64,000 bases of DNA from Actinokineospora fastidiosa (GTDB lineage Bacteria; Actinomycetota; Actinomycetes; Mycobacteriales; Pseudonocardiaceae): assembly GCF_014648415.1 (NCBI RefSeq), contig NZ_BMRB01000002.1, positions 1,695,260 through 1,759,259 of the forward strand, written 5' to 3'. The translations under genes were made by a program, and so were the position numbers. A model generated the notes under the pieces. The model had not been told where the DNA came from. It was given only the letters and a program-made list of their open reading frames with translations, and ran no database searches. Of this stretch, positions 1 to 14,153 are shown piece by piece (the first letter of the stretch is position 1; every line of letters begins with the position of its first letter).

Positions 1-547
1 CAGCAGGCCGCCGAGGCGGTCGTCGCGCTCGTAGACGGTCACCTCGTGCCCCGCGCGGGTCAGCTGCTGCGCGGCCGCGAGCCCGGCGGGTCCCGAGCCC
101 ACCACCGCGACCCGCCGCCCGGAGGACACAGTGGACACCCGGGCCGCCACGACGCCCTTCTCCCACGACATGTCCGCGATCGCGTTCTCCACGCGCTTGA
201 TCGCCACCGGCTCGCTGGAGATCGACAGCACGCAGGCCGCCTCGCACGGCGCGGGGCACAGCCTGCCGGTGAACTCGGGGAAGTTGTTGGTGGCGTGCAG
301 GCGGTGGCTCGCCGCCTGCCAGTCGCCTCGGCGGACGAGGTCGTTCCACTCCGGGATGAGGTTGCCCAGCGGGCACCCGGCCGACCCGGAGTGGCAGAAC
401 GGGATGCCGCAGTCCATGCAGCGCGTCGCCTGCTCGCGCACCGCGTCCGCGTCGTCCGGCCGGTACACCTCGCGCCAGTCGGCGGCGCGCTCGGCCACCG
501 GCCGCTTCGGGATGTCGGCCCTGGGGTAGCGCAGGAAGCCCTCGGGG

Positions 548-555
<8 letters not shown>
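1..555 (-). CDS. gltD: Glutamate synthase small subunit, N-terminal part (cut by window edge)
   Basis: Small (beta) subunit of NADPH-dependent GOGAT, which passes electrons from NADPH through FAD and Fe-S centres to the large subunit for glutamate synthesis from glutamine and 2-oxoglutarate. The first 185 residues are visible. They show Cys46, Cys49 and Cys54 in the motif CMDCGIPFC, a further CPAPCEAAC cluster, and the start of the FAD-binding loop VVGSGPAG. The C-terminal NADPH and FAD domains lie outside the window. I chose the GTG at 555 because it overlaps the gltB stop by 8 nt (548-555) and opens directly into the conserved sequence ADPEGFLRY. This overlap implies translation coupled to gltB. 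The identification is secure. Confidence 0.95.
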
Positions 556-5071
<4,516 letters not shown>

Positions 5072-5244
5072 CGCGTAGGGCCCCCTTGGCGTCTCGCGCT
5101 CAGGAACGTGATGGAGGACTTGTCACGGCTGGGCACGGGACTACGGCGGCCCGCGTGTCTACTGAGACTAACAGCCTGGAAACGTGCTCGACATCGGATG
5201 AACCGGCCTTCAGTGTAACCGATTCGTCGCTGAGCGCGATAAAC

Positions 5245-6000
5245 CTAGGTTCGGGCCACCACGAGCGGGAACGCGAACGTGCGCCCGGCGTCGGCGTCGA
5301 GCATCTCCACGGTCTCGGTGGACATCCTGCGGACGAACTCCGTCTTGCCGTGCTCGGCGCACGCCAGCGACCAGGCGCGCCAGTTCTCGACGGCGTTCGG
5401 CGCCTCCCTGGCCGACAGGACCGTCACCTGCCCTGGGCGCGACCAGTGGGTCCGCCACCACTCGGCGGTGTGGAAGACGGCGAAGTCGTGCTCCCAGTAC
5501 CGCTCCAGCCACGGCGGCGGGGTGACGACCTCCGTCCGCACGCCCGGCACGGCGACGCCGATGTAGCCGCCCTTGCGGACGAACGGGGCCAGGTACGGCA
5601 GGTAGAGGTCGTCGGTGCCGAAGTACTGGTAGGCGTCGACGCTGATGGCGGCGTCGAAGTAGCCCTTGGCGAACTTGAGGTCGTGCGCCTCGGCGTGGAT
5701 GGGGAAGACCCGGTCGTCGACACCCGCCTCGGTGAACCGGCGCAGGTTGTCCGTCGGCTTGACCCACAGGTCGCAGGCGAAGACCTGCACGCCGTACTCG
5801 CGGGCCAGGAACACCGAGGTCAGGCCCTGGCCGCAGCCGAGGTCGAGCACGCGGTCGCCGGTGCGCAACGGCAGGTCGGCGAGCAGGTCCTCCAGCAGCC
5901 ACAGCGGGTTGGGGCCCATGCAGCCCTCGATCATCCACATGGGGTCGTACGCGGCGGAGCGGGGGTAGGCGGGCAGGCGGAGTGAAGCGAGGTCGGTCAT
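5245..6000 (-). CDS. Class I SAM-dependent methyltransferase
   Basis: 251-aa Rossmann-fold methyltransferase. Motif I is clear (VLDLGCGQG, about residues 49-57). Acidic motif II follows (VFACDLW) and then the motif IV region (FDAAISVDAYQYFG). The overall pattern resembles the mycolic-acid and cyclopropane synthase-like or ubiE-type small-molecule methyltransferases, but nothing in the sequence fixes the substrate. The gene sits 16 nt downstream of lgt on the same strand, so it may be read with lgt. In many relatives of this cluster a gene of unknown function follows lgt, which gives no further clue. The protein has no signal peptide or membrane segment, so it is probably cytosolic. The family call is firm and the specific role is unknown. 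Confidence 0.8.
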   Translation of the reverse strand: MTDLASLRLPAYPRSAAYDPMWMIEGCMGPNPLWLLEDLLADLPLRTGDRVLDLGCGQGLTSVFLAREYGVQVFACDLWVKPTDNLRRFTEAGVDDRVFPIHAEAHDLKFAKGYFDAAISVDAYQYFGTDDLYLPYLAPFVRKGGYIGVAVPGVRTEVVTPPPWLERYWEHDFAVFHTAEWWRTHWSRPGQVTVLSAREAPNAVENWRAWSLACAEHGKTEFVRRMSTETVEMLDADAGRTFAFPLVVART

Positions 6001-6016
6001 GGTCGGGGCAGGGCCG

Positions 6017-7051
6017 TCAGTCGCGCTTGTCCGCGGTCGCGGACGCCTCTTCGCCGTTGGGCTCGTCCTCGCGGTCGGCGCGCTCGCCGTCCTCGTCGGC
6101 CGCCCGCTCGCCGTCCGTCACGCGCTCCTCGTCGGTCACGGCCGTGCCGTCCGCGTGGGCCTCCCGGAGCGCGGCCAGGTCCTCCCGGGGGCCGCGCTTG
6201 CGGGCGATGACGAAGTACGCGACCGCGCCCAGGAACAGCAGGATCGAGGTCCAGACGTTGACCCGCACGCCGAACACCAGGGTGGCCTCGTCGGTGCGCA
6301 TGAGCTCGATCCACGTGCGGCCGAGGGTGTAGCCGGCGACGTAGAGGGCGAACACCCGGCCGTGCCCGAGGCGGAAGCGCCGGTCGGCCCAGACGATGAC
6401 CAGGGCCACGGCGACGTTCCACAGCAGCTCGTAGAGGAACGTCGGGTGCACCGGGCTGCCGTTGATGAGCGTGTGGTCGACGGCGACGCCGTTGAGCGGG
6501 TCCTCGACGCCGAACTCGTTGACCCTGCGGTACAGCTCCAGGCCCCAGGGCAGGTCGGTCGGGGCGCCGTAGAGCTCCTGGTTGAAGTAGTTGCCGAGGC
6601 GGCCGATGGCCTGCGCGACGACGATGCCGGGCGCGATGGCGTCGGCGAACGCGGGCAGCGGCACGCCGCGCCGCTTGCACCCGATCCAGGCGCCCACCGC
6701 GCCGAGCGCGATCGCGCCCCAGATGCCGAGCCCGCCCTCCCAGATCTTGAGGGCGTCGAGGGGGTTCTTCCCCTCCCCGAAGTACCGGTGGTAGTCGGTC
6801 GCCACGTGGTAGAGCCGCCCGCCGACCAGCCCGAACGGCACCGCGAACACGGCCACGTCCAACACGGTCCCCGCCGCCCCACCCCGCGCGACGAACCGCT
6901 TCTCCCCCCACCAGATGGCCACCACGATGCCCGCGATGATGCACAGCGCGTAGGCGCGCAGGGGGAAGCTGATGAACCCGAGGTCGACCTCCCACACCCC
7001 GCGGTCGGGGCTGGGGATGGACGCCAGGACCAGGCTTGAGGCGCTCGTCAC
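6017..7051 (-). CDS. lgt: Prolipoprotein diacylglyceryl transferase
   Basis: Transfers the sn-1,2-diacylglyceryl group from phosphatidylglycerol to the lipobox Cys of prolipoproteins, the first step of lipoprotein maturation in the cytoplasmic membrane. It is 344 aa with about seven hydrophobic segments. The Lgt signature GRLGNYFNQELYG lies about one third of the way in. It contains further conserved residues around LYHVATDYHRYFG. A long charged C-terminal tail (EERVTDGERAADEDGE) is an extension common in actinobacterial Lgt. The GTG at 7051 precedes MTSASSLVLASIPSP. The gene follows the trp operon, as in mycobacteria. The partner enzyme LspA lies elsewhere in this window (54685-55239), and the solute-binding protein at 30912-32372 is a likely substrate. 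Confidence 0.95.
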   Translation of the reverse strand: MTSASSLVLASIPSPDRGVWEVDLGFISFPLRAYALCIIAGIVVAIWWGEKRFVARGGAAGTVLDVAVFAVPFGLVGGRLYHVATDYHRYFGEGKNPLDALKIWEGGLGIWGAIALGAVGAWIGCKRRGVPLPAFADAIAPGIVVAQAIGRLGNYFNQELYGAPTDLPWGLELYRRVNEFGVEDPLNGVAVDHTLINGSPVHPTFLYELLWNVAVALVIVWADRRFRLGHGRVFALYVAGYTLGRTWIELMRTDEATLVFGVRVNVWTSILLFLGAVAYFVIARKRGPREDLAALREAHADGTAVTDEERVTDGERAADEDGERADREDEPNGEEASATADKRD

Positions 7052-7099
7052 GCGCCCACCGTAGCCACCGCGCGTTCGGTCCCGGTGAGGAGGTGCCCC

Positions 7100-7645
7100 T
7101 CAGTCGAGTTTGACGGTCACGGGGACGGGTTCGGTCAGCATGAGCACGCCCAGCATGGGCTCACCGACAGACTCATAGCGACCATGGTCGCCCAGCCGGA
7201 AGAGGTCCGTTCGCACGGGCGAGACCAGCGGATCGATGACGACGTAGTGCTGGATGCCCGCCTCCGCGTACAGCTTGCGTTTGCGGTTCCGATCGGTGGC
7301 CCGGGAGGAGGGGGACACGATCTCCACCACCATGAGCACGTCGCCCGCTTCGAAGAACAACGCGTCCCGTCCGCAGGCGTCGACCACCGCCAGGTCGGGG
7401 ATCAGCATGGTGGACATGTTCAGAAGGACGTTGACGCCGGTGAACACCTCCATCGTCGGAGGCAGCGCGGCGTCGATGCCGACCAGGACCCGGCGCTCCA
7501 CTCGCTGATGCGGGATCGAGGGCGCCGGGCTCACGAGGAGCGAGCCGTCGTCGAGTTCCACCCGCTCGCCCCGGTCCTCGGGGAGCATGAGGAACTCTCC
7601 CAGGGTCCACCTGCGCGGAGGTCGGTAGAACGGGTCGCTTGGCAT
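7100..7645 (-). CDS. Uma2 / DUF820-family putative nuclease
   Basis: 181-aa member of the Uma2 (DUF820) family, which has a restriction-endonuclease-like fold. The family pattern is intact: ERVELDDGSLLVSPAPSIPH near the start, then IPDLAVVD, VVEIVSPSSRATDRNRK, and KLYAEAGIQHYVVIDP. The Asp, Glu and Lys positions of the PD-(D/E)XK-like core can be followed through these blocks. Biochemical function is not established for most members. They are abundant in actinobacteria and cyanobacteria and often scattered as here. The start is either the ATG at 7645 with GGAG 6 nt upstream or the GTG at 7651. The gene sits between the trpA terminator and lgt, and interrupts the usual trpA-lgt adjacency. Confidence 0.75.
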   Translation of the reverse strand: MPSDPFYRPPRRWTLGEFLMLPEDRGERVELDDGSLLVSPAPSIPHQRVERRVLVGIDAALPPTMEVFTGVNVLLNMSTMLIPDLAVVDACGRDALFFEAGDVLMVVEIVSPSSRATDRNRKRKLYAEAGIQHYVVIDPLVSPVRTDLFRLGDHGRYESVGEPMLGVLMLTEPVPVTVKLD

Positions 7646-7750
7646 GGCCACTCCGGGTCACCTCCGAGGTCAACCAGTGCCAGGCCAGTCTGGCACGCCG
7701 CATGCGGGAGCACGAACCACATGCGCGGAGTATCCGGACCGTGACCGACA

Positions 7751-7781
7751 GGAACCGGGGCCTTTCAGCGGTCCCGGTTCC
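7751..7781 (-). terminator. Hairpin terminator of the trp operon
   Basis: Directly 3 nt beyond the trpA stop, a 12-bp stem (GGAACCGGGGCC at 7751-7762 with GGTCCCGGTTCC at 7770-7781, one G-U pair on one strand) closes a 7-nt loop. There is no long U tract, which is usual for high-GC actinobacteria. It separates the trp operon from the Uma2 gene and lgt. Confidence 0.75.
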
Positions 7782-7784
7782 GAT

Positions 7785-8579
7785 TCACCCGATCGTGGAA
7801 GGGGTGCGGCGGACGCCCTGGGCCAGTTCCTCCGTCAGCGCCCGCACGCCCGCGACGCCGTCGGTGGTCGCGCTGGTGACGTAGGCCGAGCCGACGATCA
7901 CGGCGTCGGCGAAGGCCGCCACCTCCGCGGCCTGGGCCCCCGACCGCACGCCCAGGCCCACGCCGATCGGCAGGGACGTGTGCTCGCGGGTGCGGGCCAC
8001 CAGGCCCTCGGCCGCCGAGCCCACCTGGTCGCGCGCGCCGGTCACGCCCATGACCGCCGTGGCGTACACGAAGCCCGACGACGCCTCCACCGTGCGCGCG
8101 ATGCGCTCGGGGGAGGACGACGGGGCCACGAGGAAGATGCGGTCCAACCCGTGCGCCGAGGAGGCGGCCATCCAGTCGTCGGCCTCGTCGGGGACCAGGT
8201 CGGGGGTGATGATGCCCAGCCCGCCCGCCGCGGCGAGGTCGCGGGCGAACGCGTCGATCCCGTACCGCAGGACCGGGTTCCAGTACGTCATCACCACGGC
8301 CCGCCCGCCCGCGGCGGAGACCTGCTCCACCACGGTGAACAGCGACTGGAGCCGGAAGCCCGCCGACAGCGCCGTCTCCGCGGCCGCCTGGATCGTGGGC
8401 CCGTCCATCACCGGATCGGAGTACGGGACGCCGACCTCGACGAGGTCGCAGCCCGCGTCGACCATGCCGCGCAGCAGGTCGACCGAGCCGTCGACGGTCG
8501 GGAAGCCCGCGGGCAGGTACCCCACCAGCGCGGCGCGGCCCTCGGCGCCCACCTCGGCGAACAGCGGCTCCAGGCCCAT
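7785..8579 (-). CDS. trpA: Tryptophan synthase alpha subunit
   Basis: Cleaves indole-3-glycerol phosphate to indole and glyceraldehyde 3-phosphate, and passes indole to TrpB. It is 264 aa, the normal length. The TrpA signature VEVGVPYSDP carries the catalytic Glu. PDLVPDEADD supplies the second catalytic acid region, and the phosphate-binding end GVGLGVRSG and VIVGSAYV is present. The ATG at 8579 overlaps the trpB stop by one base (TGATG), so translation is coupled. A GTG lies directly before the ATG (8580-8582) and could also serve. It is the last gene of the operon, followed by a hairpin terminator. Confidence 0.97.
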   Translation of the reverse strand: MGLEPLFAEVGAEGRAALVGYLPAGFPTVDGSVDLLRGMVDAGCDLVEVGVPYSDPVMDGPTIQAAAETALSAGFRLQSLFTVVEQVSAAGGRAVVMTYWNPVLRYGIDAFARDLAAAGGLGIITPDLVPDEADDWMAASSAHGLDRIFLVAPSSSPERIARTVEASSGFVYATAVMGVTGARDQVGSAAEGLVARTREHTSLPIGVGLGVRSGAQAAEVAAFADAVIVGSAYVTSATTDGVAGVRALTEELAQGVRRTPSTIG

Positions 8580-9811
8580 CACGACTCCCCAAACCCGAAG
8601 TACTTCGCCGCCGTGTCCATGTCCTTGTCGCCGCGGCCGGACAGGTTCACCAGCACCAGCCCCTCCGGCCCGAGCTCGCGGCCGAGCACGAGCGCGCCCG
8701 CCAGGGCGTGCGCGGACTCGATCGCCGGGATGATGCCCTCGGTCCGCGCCAGCAGCCGGAACGCGTCCATGGCCTCGGCGTCGGTCGCCACGCGGTACTC
8801 GGCGCGGCCGGTGTCCTTGAGGAACGAGTGCTCCGGCCCGACGCCGGGGTAGTCCAGGCCAGCCGAGATCGAGTACGCCTCGATGGTCTGCCCGTCGTCG
8901 TCCTGCAGCAGGTAGGACATCGCCCCGTGCAGCACGCCCGGGGTGCCCTCCGACAGCGTCGCCCCGTGCTCGCCGGACTCGATGCCGTGCCCGCCCGGCT
9001 CGATGCCGACCAGCCGGACGCCGGGGTCGTCGACGAACCCGTGGAAGATGCCGATCGCGTTCGACCCGCCGCCGACGCACGCGGTCACCACGTCGGGCAG
9101 GCGGCCCGCCTGGTCGAGGATCTGCGCGCGGGCCTCCGCGCCGATGACGCGGTGGAAGTTGCGCACCATCAGCGGGAACGGGTGCGCGCCAGCGGCGGTG
9201 CCCAGCAGGTAGTGCGTGGTGTCCACATTGGTCACCCAGTCGCGGAGCGCCTCGTTGATGGCGTCCTTGAGCGTGCGCGACCCGGACTTCACCGGGATCA
9301 CCTCGGCGCCGAGCAGCCGCATCCTGGCCACGTTCAGCGCCTGCCGCTCGGTGTCGACCTCGCCCATGTAGACGACGCAGTCCAGGCCCAGCAGCGCGCA
9401 CGCCGTCGCGGTGGCCACGCCGTGCTGGCCCGCCCCGGTCTCGGCGATGACTCGCTTCTTGCCCATCCGCTTGGTGAGCAGCGCCTGGCCCAGCACGTTG
9501 TTGATCTTGTGGGAGCCGGTGTGGTTGAGGTCCTCGCGCTTGAGGAACACCCGCGCGCCGCCCGCGTGCTCGGCGAAGCGCGGCGCCTCGGTCAGCAGCG
9601 ACGGCCGACCGGCGTAGTCGCGCAGCAGCCGGTTGAACTCGTTGACGAACTCCGGGTCGAGCCGAGCCTTGTCGTACTCGGCGGCCAGCTCGTCCAGGGC
9701 GCCGATCAGCGCCTCCGGCATGTAGCGGCCGCCGAAGATGCCGAAGTGGCCGCGCTGATCCGGGTCGTGCGCGCTGTGCGCGTGCGCGTCGAAGTCGGGC
9801 TTGTCGTTCAT
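8579..9811 (-). CDS. trpB: Tryptophan synthase beta subunit
   Basis: PLP enzyme that condenses indole with serine to form tryptophan. It is 410 aa. The PLP-binding Lys lies in HTGSHKINN, the catalytic Glu region in [13 protein letters not shown], and the phosphate-binding glycine loop in [10 protein letters not shown]. It matches the standard TrpB1 type that partners TrpA. The ATG start at 9811 overlaps the trpC stop by 4 nt (ATGA), and its own stop overlaps trpA. The gene is therefore translated as part of trpC-trpB-trpA. Confidence 0.98.
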   Translation of the reverse strand: MNDKPDFDAHAHSAHDPDQRGHFGIFGGRYMPEALIGALDELAAEYDKARLDPEFVNEFNRLLRDYAGRPSLLTEAPRFAEHAGGARVFLKREDLNHTGSHKINNVLGQALLTKRMGKKRVIAETGAGQHGVATATACALLGLDCVVYMGEVDTERQALNVARMRLLGAEVIPVKSGSRTLKDAINEALRDWVTNVDTTHYLLGTAAGAHPFPLMVRNFHRVIGAEARAQILDQAGRLPDVVTACVGGGSNAIGIFHGFVDDPGVRLVGIEPGGHGIESGEHGATLSEGTPGVLHGAMSYLLQDDDGQTIEAYSISAGLDYPGVGPEHSFLKDTGRAEYRVATDAEAMDAFRLLARTEGIIPAIESAHALAGALVLGRELGPEGLVLVNLSGRGDKDMDTAAKYFGFGES

Positions 9812-10617
9812 CGGCTCGGCCTCGGGCAGGCGGGGTGCGATCCGGCGGTCACCAGTTGCTGGAGCGCCGCCTTGGGGTCACCGGAGGTGACCAGTCCTTC
9901 ACCGACGAGCACGGCGTCGGCGCCCGCACCCGCGTACGTCATCAGGTCGCTCGGCCCGCGCACGCCCGACTCGGCGATCTTCACGGTCTCGAACGGCAAC
10001 CCGGGCGCGAGGCGGCCGAACACGTCGCGGTCGACCTCCAGCGTGTGCAGGTTGCGGGCGTTGACGCCGATGACCGACGCGCCCGCCTCCAGCGCGCGGT
10101 CGGCCTCCTCCGCGGTGTGCACCTCGACCAGCGCGGTCATGCCCAGCGACTCGACGCGGTCGAGCAGGGAGGCCAGCACCGGCTGCTCCAGCGCGGCCAC
10201 GATCAGCAGGACCATGTCCGCGCCGTGCGCCCGCGCCTCGTGCACCTGGTAGGGGGAGATAACGAAGTCCTTGCGCAGCAGGGGAACATCCACCATCGCG
10301 CGCACGGCGTCGAAGTCGGCCAGCGAGCCGCCGAAGCGGCGCTGCTCGGTCAGCACGCTGATGACGCGCGCGCCCGCGTCGGCGTAGTCCTTGGCCAGCG
10401 ACGCGGGGTCGGCGATGGCTGCCAGGTCGCCCTTGGACGGGCTGGCCCGCTTGACCTCGGCGATGACCCCGACGTCCGAGCCGCGCAGGGCGGCGTGGGC
10501 GTCCCGGGCGGGCGGGGCCTTGGCGGCCAACTGCTTGATGGTCTCGAACGGGACCAGCGCCTCACGCGCGGCGAGGTCCTCCCGGACACCGTTGACGATG
10601 GACTCAAGGATGCTCAT
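9808..10617 (-). CDS. trpC: Indole-3-glycerol phosphate synthase
   Basis: Converts CdRP to indole-3-glycerol phosphate in tryptophan synthesis. It is 269 aa from the ATG at 10617, which has GAGGGT 4-5 nt upstream and starts the conserved [15 protein letters not shown]. The catalytic Lys and Glu are in [15 protein letters not shown], with [35 protein letters not shown] and [10 protein letters not shown] following in the normal TIM-barrel order. An in-frame extension to 10761 has no conserved sequence and is not used. The step before this one, PRA isomerisation, has no trpF in the window and is presumably done by PriA (20067-20798). Confidence 0.96.
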   Translation of the reverse strand: MSILESIVNGVREDLAAREALVPFETIKQLAAKAPPARDAHAALRGSDVGVIAEVKRASPSKGDLAAIADPASLAKDYADAGARVISVLTEQRRFGGSLADFDAVRAMVDVPLLRKDFVISPYQVHEARAHGADMVLLIVAALEQPVLASLLDRVESLGMTALVEVHTAEEADRALEAGASVIGVNARNLHTLEVDRDVFGRLAPGLPFETVKIAESGVRGPSDLMTYAGAGADAVLVGEGLVTSGDPKAALQQLVTAGSHPACPRPSR

Positions 10618-10729
10618 GCGGCACCCTCGATCGTTGTGTTGCTCGTGTAATCCCTCACAAGCACTGCCCCTTCCCGCCGGTTCGATGCTAACTCCGGGGC
10701 CGTTGGCCACTCCGAACCGGGTAGGCGCT

Positions 10730-11224
10730 TCACCGCTCCAAGTCGGTGGGATCATCACCATCGCTGAGCGACTGCCACAAGTCCGGCTGCGTCTTCCTGC
10801 CGCTTGCCGGCGCCGAGTAGCGCGATCCCATACGGGGCATCCGATGCCCGCTCACCGCGACGACCGCGCCCGCCACCGCCATCAGCGCACCGCCCGCGAC
10901 GGCCGCCGCCGAGCCCCAGGACGACGATTCCGCGCCCAGGCCGACCCAAACGGGATACACCGCGGCGGCGACCACGACCGGGCCCAGCAGCCTGCGCCAG
11001 ACGCCCGCGAGCGCCAGCAGTCCGGCGATGGCCGCCAGCGCCAGCAGCGCGACCGGGACGAGCGCGGGCGCGACCTCGGAACCGGGCGTGTCCACCACGA
11101 TCGGCACGTCGCTGCCCGGCCGGGGCCGGGTGCGCCCGCCCCAGGCCAACGCCGATGCTGCCCAGAGCGCACCGGCGGCGAGCACCAGGGCCAGCAGCGC
11201 GGTCCAGAGTGGACGCTTAGCCAT
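10730..11224 (-). CDS. Trp-operon-associated membrane protein
   Basis: 164-aa membrane protein of the family found between trpE and trpC in actinobacteria (TIGR02234-like, Rv1610 in M. tuberculosis). Four hydrophobic segments are visible: an N-terminal one ([20 protein letters not shown]), two around residues 55-95, and one near residue 115. The C-terminal tail is polar and acidic ([13 protein letters not shown]). Its function is unknown. The conserved position suggests a role linked to tryptophan or anthranilate handling at the membrane. The ATG at 11224 overlaps the trpE stop by 8 nt, so it is translationally coupled to trpE. A 112-nt gap then separates it from trpC. Confidence 0.8.
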   Translation of the reverse strand: MAKRPLWTALLALVLAAGALWAASALAWGGRTRPRPGSDVPIVVDTPGSEVAPALVPVALLALAAIAGLLALAGVWRRLLGPVVVAAAVYPVWVGLGAESSSWGSAAAVAGGALMAVAGAVVAVSGHRMPRMGSRYSAPASGRKTQPDLWQSLSDGDDPTDLER

Positions 11225-12782
11225 CCGTCGGCACGGCCGGGCGCATGGTCCCGGCGGTCGCGATGGCGGCCAGCACCGCGCCCGCCTTGTTGACGCACTC
11301 GGTGTCCTCCGAGCGGGGGTCGGAGTCGGCCACGATCCCGGCCCCGGCCTGCACGTACGCCACGCCGTCGCGGATCAGCGCGGTGCGGATGGCGATCGCG
11401 GTGTCGCCGTCGCCCGCGAAGTCCAGGTAGCCGACGACGCCGCCGTAGAGGCCGCGCCTGATCGGCTCCAGCTCCTCGATCAGCTCCATCGCCCTGGGCT
11501 TCGGCGCGCCGGAGAGCGTCCCGGCGGGGAAGCAGGCGGCGACGGCGTCGAAGGCCGTCTTGCCCGGGGCCAGCTCGCCGGTCACCGTCGAGACGATGTG
11601 CATGACGTGGCTGTAGCGCTCGACGCGGAAGAAGTCGACCACGTGCACGGTGCCCGGCGCGCACACCCGGCCCAGGTCGTTGCGGCCCAGGTCGACGAGC
11701 ATGACGTGCTCGGCGCGCTCCTTCTCGTCGGCGAGCAGGTCCTTCTCCAGGATCTGGTCCTCGTCCGGGTCGACCCCGCGCCAGCGGGTGCCCGCGATCG
11801 GGTGCGTGGTCGCCCGGCCGTCGCGCACGGTGACCAGCGCCTCCGGGCTGGAGCCGACGATGTCGAAGCCGTCGAGCCGCAGCAGGTACATGTACGGGCT
11901 GGGGTTGGTGGTGCGCAGCACGCGGTAGACGTCGAGCGGGTCGGCGTCGGTCTCGACCTCGAAGCGCTGGGAGAGCACCACCTGGAACACCTCGCCCGCC
12001 CGGATGGCCTCCTTGGCGGTGCGCACGGCGTCCTGGAAGTCCTCGGGCGTGCGCCTGCGCCGGTAGACCGGCTGCGGGCGGGTGAAGACGGTGGCCGACG
12101 GCGGCGACGGGGTCTGGAGCGCGACGGTCATCCCGTCGAGGCGGGCGACGGCGTCGTCGTAGGCGGCGTCCACGCCCTCGGGCGCGTTGTCCCAGTTCAC
12201 CGCGTTGGCGATGAGCGTGATGGTGCCCTCGTGGTGGTCGAGCGCGGCGAGGTCGGTGGCCAGCAGCATGACCATCTCCGGCAGCCGCAGGTCGTCCTCG
12301 GTCAGCTCGGGCAGCCGCTCCAGGCGGCGCACCGAGTCGTAGCCGATGAAGCCGACCATGCCGCCGGTCAGCGGGGGCAGGTCGGGCAGCGGGTCGGTGT
12401 GCAGGACCCGGACGGCCTCGCGCAGCGCCTCCATGGGGTCGCCGCCGGTGGGCAGCCCGACCGGCGGCGTGCCGGTCCAGCGGGCCTCGCCGCCGACGGA
12501 GGTGAGCGCCGCGGGGCTGTGCACGCCGACAAACGACCAGCGCGACCAGGAGCGGCCGTTCTCGGCCGACTCGAACAGGAACGTGCCGGGGCGGTCCCCG
12601 GCGAGCTTGCGGTAGACCCCCACGGGGGTCTCCGCGTCGGCCAGCACCCGGCGCACCACGGGGATCACCCTGCGGTCCGCGGCGAGGGCGTGGAACTCCT
12701 CGCGGGTGGGGCTCACCTCGCCCATGCCGGTGGAGACCGGGTAGCGCGGTTGCACACCGATTGCACTCACCATGCGCGTCAT
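11217..12782 (-). CDS. trpE: Anthranilate synthase component I
   Basis: Converts chorismate with ammonia or glutamine nitrogen to anthranilate, the committed step to tryptophan. It is up to 521 aa. The chorismate-binding core is intact: VSSPEALV-type block ([13 protein letters not shown]), [33 protein letters not shown], and [17 protein letters not shown]. The N-terminal regulatory region typical of feedback-inhibited TrpE is present. Starts at 12782 and 12773 (both ATG, MTRMVSA) are possible, and neither has a clear ribosome site. No leader peptide with Trp codons was seen upstream, so classical attenuation is not supported. trpG and trpD are not in the window. The 84-nt divergent gap to tetR holds a candidate operator. 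Confidence 0.95.
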   Translation of the reverse strand: MTRMVSAIGVQPRYPVSTGMGEVSPTREEFHALAADRRVIPVVRRVLADAETPVGVYRKLAGDRPGTFLFESAENGRSWSRWSFVGVHSPAALTSVGGEARWTGTPPVGLPTGGDPMEALREAVRVLHTDPLPDLPPLTGGMVGFIGYDSVRRLERLPELTEDDLRLPEMVMLLATDLAALDHHEGTITLIANAVNWDNAPEGVDAAYDDAVARLDGMTVALQTPSPPSATVFTRPQPVYRRRRTPEDFQDAVRTAKEAIRAGEVFQVVLSQRFEVETDADPLDVYRVLRTTNPSPYMYLLRLDGFDIVGSSPEALVTVRDGRATTHPIAGTRWRGVDPDEDQILEKDLLADEKERAEHVMLVDLGRNDLGRVCAPGTVHVVDFFRVERYSHVMHIVSTVTGELAPGKTAFDAVAACFPAGTLSGAPKPRAMELIEELEPIRRGLYGGVVGYLDFAGDGDTAIAIRTALIRDGVAYVQAGAGIVADSDPRSEDTECVNKAGAVLAAIATAGTMRPAVPTDG

Positions 12783-12821
12783 TCTGCCGTGTCGGGGGCG
12801 GCCAGCGGCCCCTGGCCTAAT

Positions 12822-12835
12822 TCAACATGTGTTGA
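12822..12835. promoter_or_regulatory. Inverted repeat in the trpE-tetR divergent gap
   Basis: TCAACA-TG-TGTTGA, a 6-bp inverted repeat with a 2-bp centre, lies in the 84-bp space between divergent trpE and the TetR gene. TetR regulators usually bind such sites next to their own gene. A TTGAGC / CATGAT pair 17 bp apart (12832-12837 and 12855-12860) could be the tetR promoter, in which case the transcript would be nearly leaderless at GTG 12867. Binding and any effect on trpE are inferred. Confidence 0.5.
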
Positions 12836-12866
12836 GCGCAGGATCGCGGTGGGTCATGATGGGACG

Positions 12867-13472
12867 GTGACCGCCGAGCCAGAACGCCGCCGCGGCCGCC
12901 GCCCCGGCGGGGCCGACACCCGTGCCGCCCTGCTGACCGCCGCCCGCGCGGTGTTCACCGAGAGCGGCTACGACGGCGCCACAGTACGCGCCATCGCCCG
13001 CCGGGCGGGCGTCGACCCCGCGATGGTCAACCACTGGTTCGGCGGCAAGGAGGCGCTGTTCGCCGAGGCGGTGCTGCACCTGCCGTTCAACCCCAAGGCG
13101 CTCATCGCCGAGATCCTCAAGGGCGACCGGGAGGTGCTGGGCGAGCGGATCATCCGCACCTTCCTGACCAACTGGGACGCCCAGGACGGCGGGGTGTTCG
13201 CGGCGATGATCCGCAGCGTGTCCGCCCACGAGCAGGTGGCCAACGCGCTGCGGGAGTTCTTCGTCCACCAGGTCTTCGGCCAGATCGTGAGCGCGATGCA
13301 CGACGACGGCAGCGCGCTGCTGCGGGCCAACCTGGTGGCCAGCCAGATGATCGGCCTGGGCATGGTGCGCTACGTGGCGCGCTTCGACCCGGCCTCGACC
13401 GCGGACGTGGAGACGCTGGTGGCCGCCATCGGGCCGACCATCCAGCGGTACCTGACCGGGCCGATCGGCTAG
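12867..13472 (+). CDS. TetR/AcrR-family regulator
   Basis: 201-aa TetR-type dimeric repressor. The N-terminal helix-turn-helix is clear: [19 protein letters not shown], then [21 protein letters not shown] with GGKEALF, at about residues 15-65. The remaining helical domain should bind a ligand and dimerise, but the ligand cannot be read from sequence. A basic stretch ([11 protein letters not shown]) precedes the helix-turn-helix. The GTG at 12867 is the first start in frame with the conserved region. The gene is divergent from trpE, with a palindrome between them, and its end overlaps the end of hisI by 4 nt (13469-13472). It may control only itself or also trpE. Confidence 0.85.
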   Translation: MTAEPERRRGRRPGGADTRAALLTAARAVFTESGYDGATVRAIARRAGVDPAMVNHWFGGKEALFAEAVLHLPFNPKALIAEILKGDREVLGERIIRTFLTNWDAQDGGVFAAMIRSVSAHEQVANALREFFVHQVFGQIVSAMHDDGSALLRANLVASQMIGLGMVRYVARFDPASTADVETLVAAIGPTIQRYLTGPIG

Positions 13473-13807
13473 AGCAGCGAGATCCCGTCGAAGCAGGTGC
13501 GGGTGCCGGTGTGGCAGGCAGGCCCCTCCTGGTCGACGACCAGCAGGACCGTGTCGCCGTCGCAGTCCAGCCGGACCTCGTGGACCCGCTGGGTGTGCCC
13601 GGAGGTCTCGCCCTTCTCCCAGAGCCTGCCCCGGCTGCGGGAGAAGTACGTGGCCCTGCGGGTCGTCAGGGTGCGGTGCAGCGCCTCGTCGTCCATCCAG
13701 GCGACCATCAGGACCTCGCCCGTGCCGCGCTGCTGGGCGACCGCGCACACCAGCCCGTCGGCGTTGCGCTTGAGCCGCCCGGCGACAGCCGGGTCGAGGT
13801 CACTCAT
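13469..13807 (-). CDS. hisI: Phosphoribosyl-AMP cyclohydrolase
   Basis: Opens the adenine ring of PR-AMP in histidine synthesis, Zn-dependent. It is 112 aa, so it is the monofunctional form without the HisE pyrophosphohydrolase domain. The metal-binding and catalytic blocks are present: [40 protein letters not shown], and [10 protein letters not shown] with the Zn-ligand cysteines. The ATG at 13807 overlaps the stop of the upstream membrane-protein gene by 8 nt. It is the last gene of the hisF sub-operon and ends 4 nt into the convergent tetR. hisE and hisG are not in the window. Confidence 0.96.
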   Translation of the reverse strand: MSDLDPAVAGRLKRNADGLVCAVAQQRGTGEVLMVAWMDDEALHRTLTTRRATYFSRSRGRLWEKGETSGHTQRVHEVRLDCDGDTVLLVVDQEGPACHTGTRTCFDGISLL

Positions 13808-14153
13808 GGGGCACTCCCTGCAGATGTTCGCGCGCGGGCTTGGTCAGCACCAGGATCGCGGCGTAGATATGGGCGGCGGCCAGGACCCCGGACAGCACGC
13901 GGAATCCCCAGTGCACGTCGCCCAGGGCGATCAACATGTGGGCCAGAGCGATGAGCCCGGCGGCGACAAAGGCGGCCATCCCCCCGGAGTGCCAGCGCGC
14001 GAGCAGCCCCGCGGCCGCCAGCAGCCCGATCACCGCGACGATGACGGGGAAGGTCAGCGCGGCCGCGTCGCGCAGCGCGCCCGCCCCGACGAACAGGACC
14101 GCGCCCGCGACGAAGACGGCGATCGCGACGCGGATCTCCAGCGGGCGGCTCAC
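13800..14153 (-). CDS. Small membrane protein between hisF and hisI
   Basis: 117-aa very hydrophobic protein with about four predicted membrane helices ([56 protein letters not shown], and [18 protein letters not shown]). I do not recognise the family. It starts at GTG 14153, overlapping the hisF stop by 4 nt (GTGA), and its stop overlaps hisI by 8 nt. It is therefore built into the his operon and must be co-translated. The short cytosolic tail ([14 protein letters not shown]) is basic and polar. No histidine-pathway activity can be inferred from the sequence. Confidence 0.75.
   Translation of the reverse strand: MSRPLEIRVAIAVFVAGAVLFVGAGALRDAAALTFPVIVAVIGLLAAAGLLARWHSGGMAAFVAAGLIALAHMLIALGDVHWGFRVLSGVLAAAHIYAAILVLTKPAREHLQGVPHE

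Noticed and set aside
12783-12866. Trp leader peptide and attenuator before trpE
   Set aside because: No short frame with consecutive Trp codons and no competing hairpins were found in the 84-nt gap.
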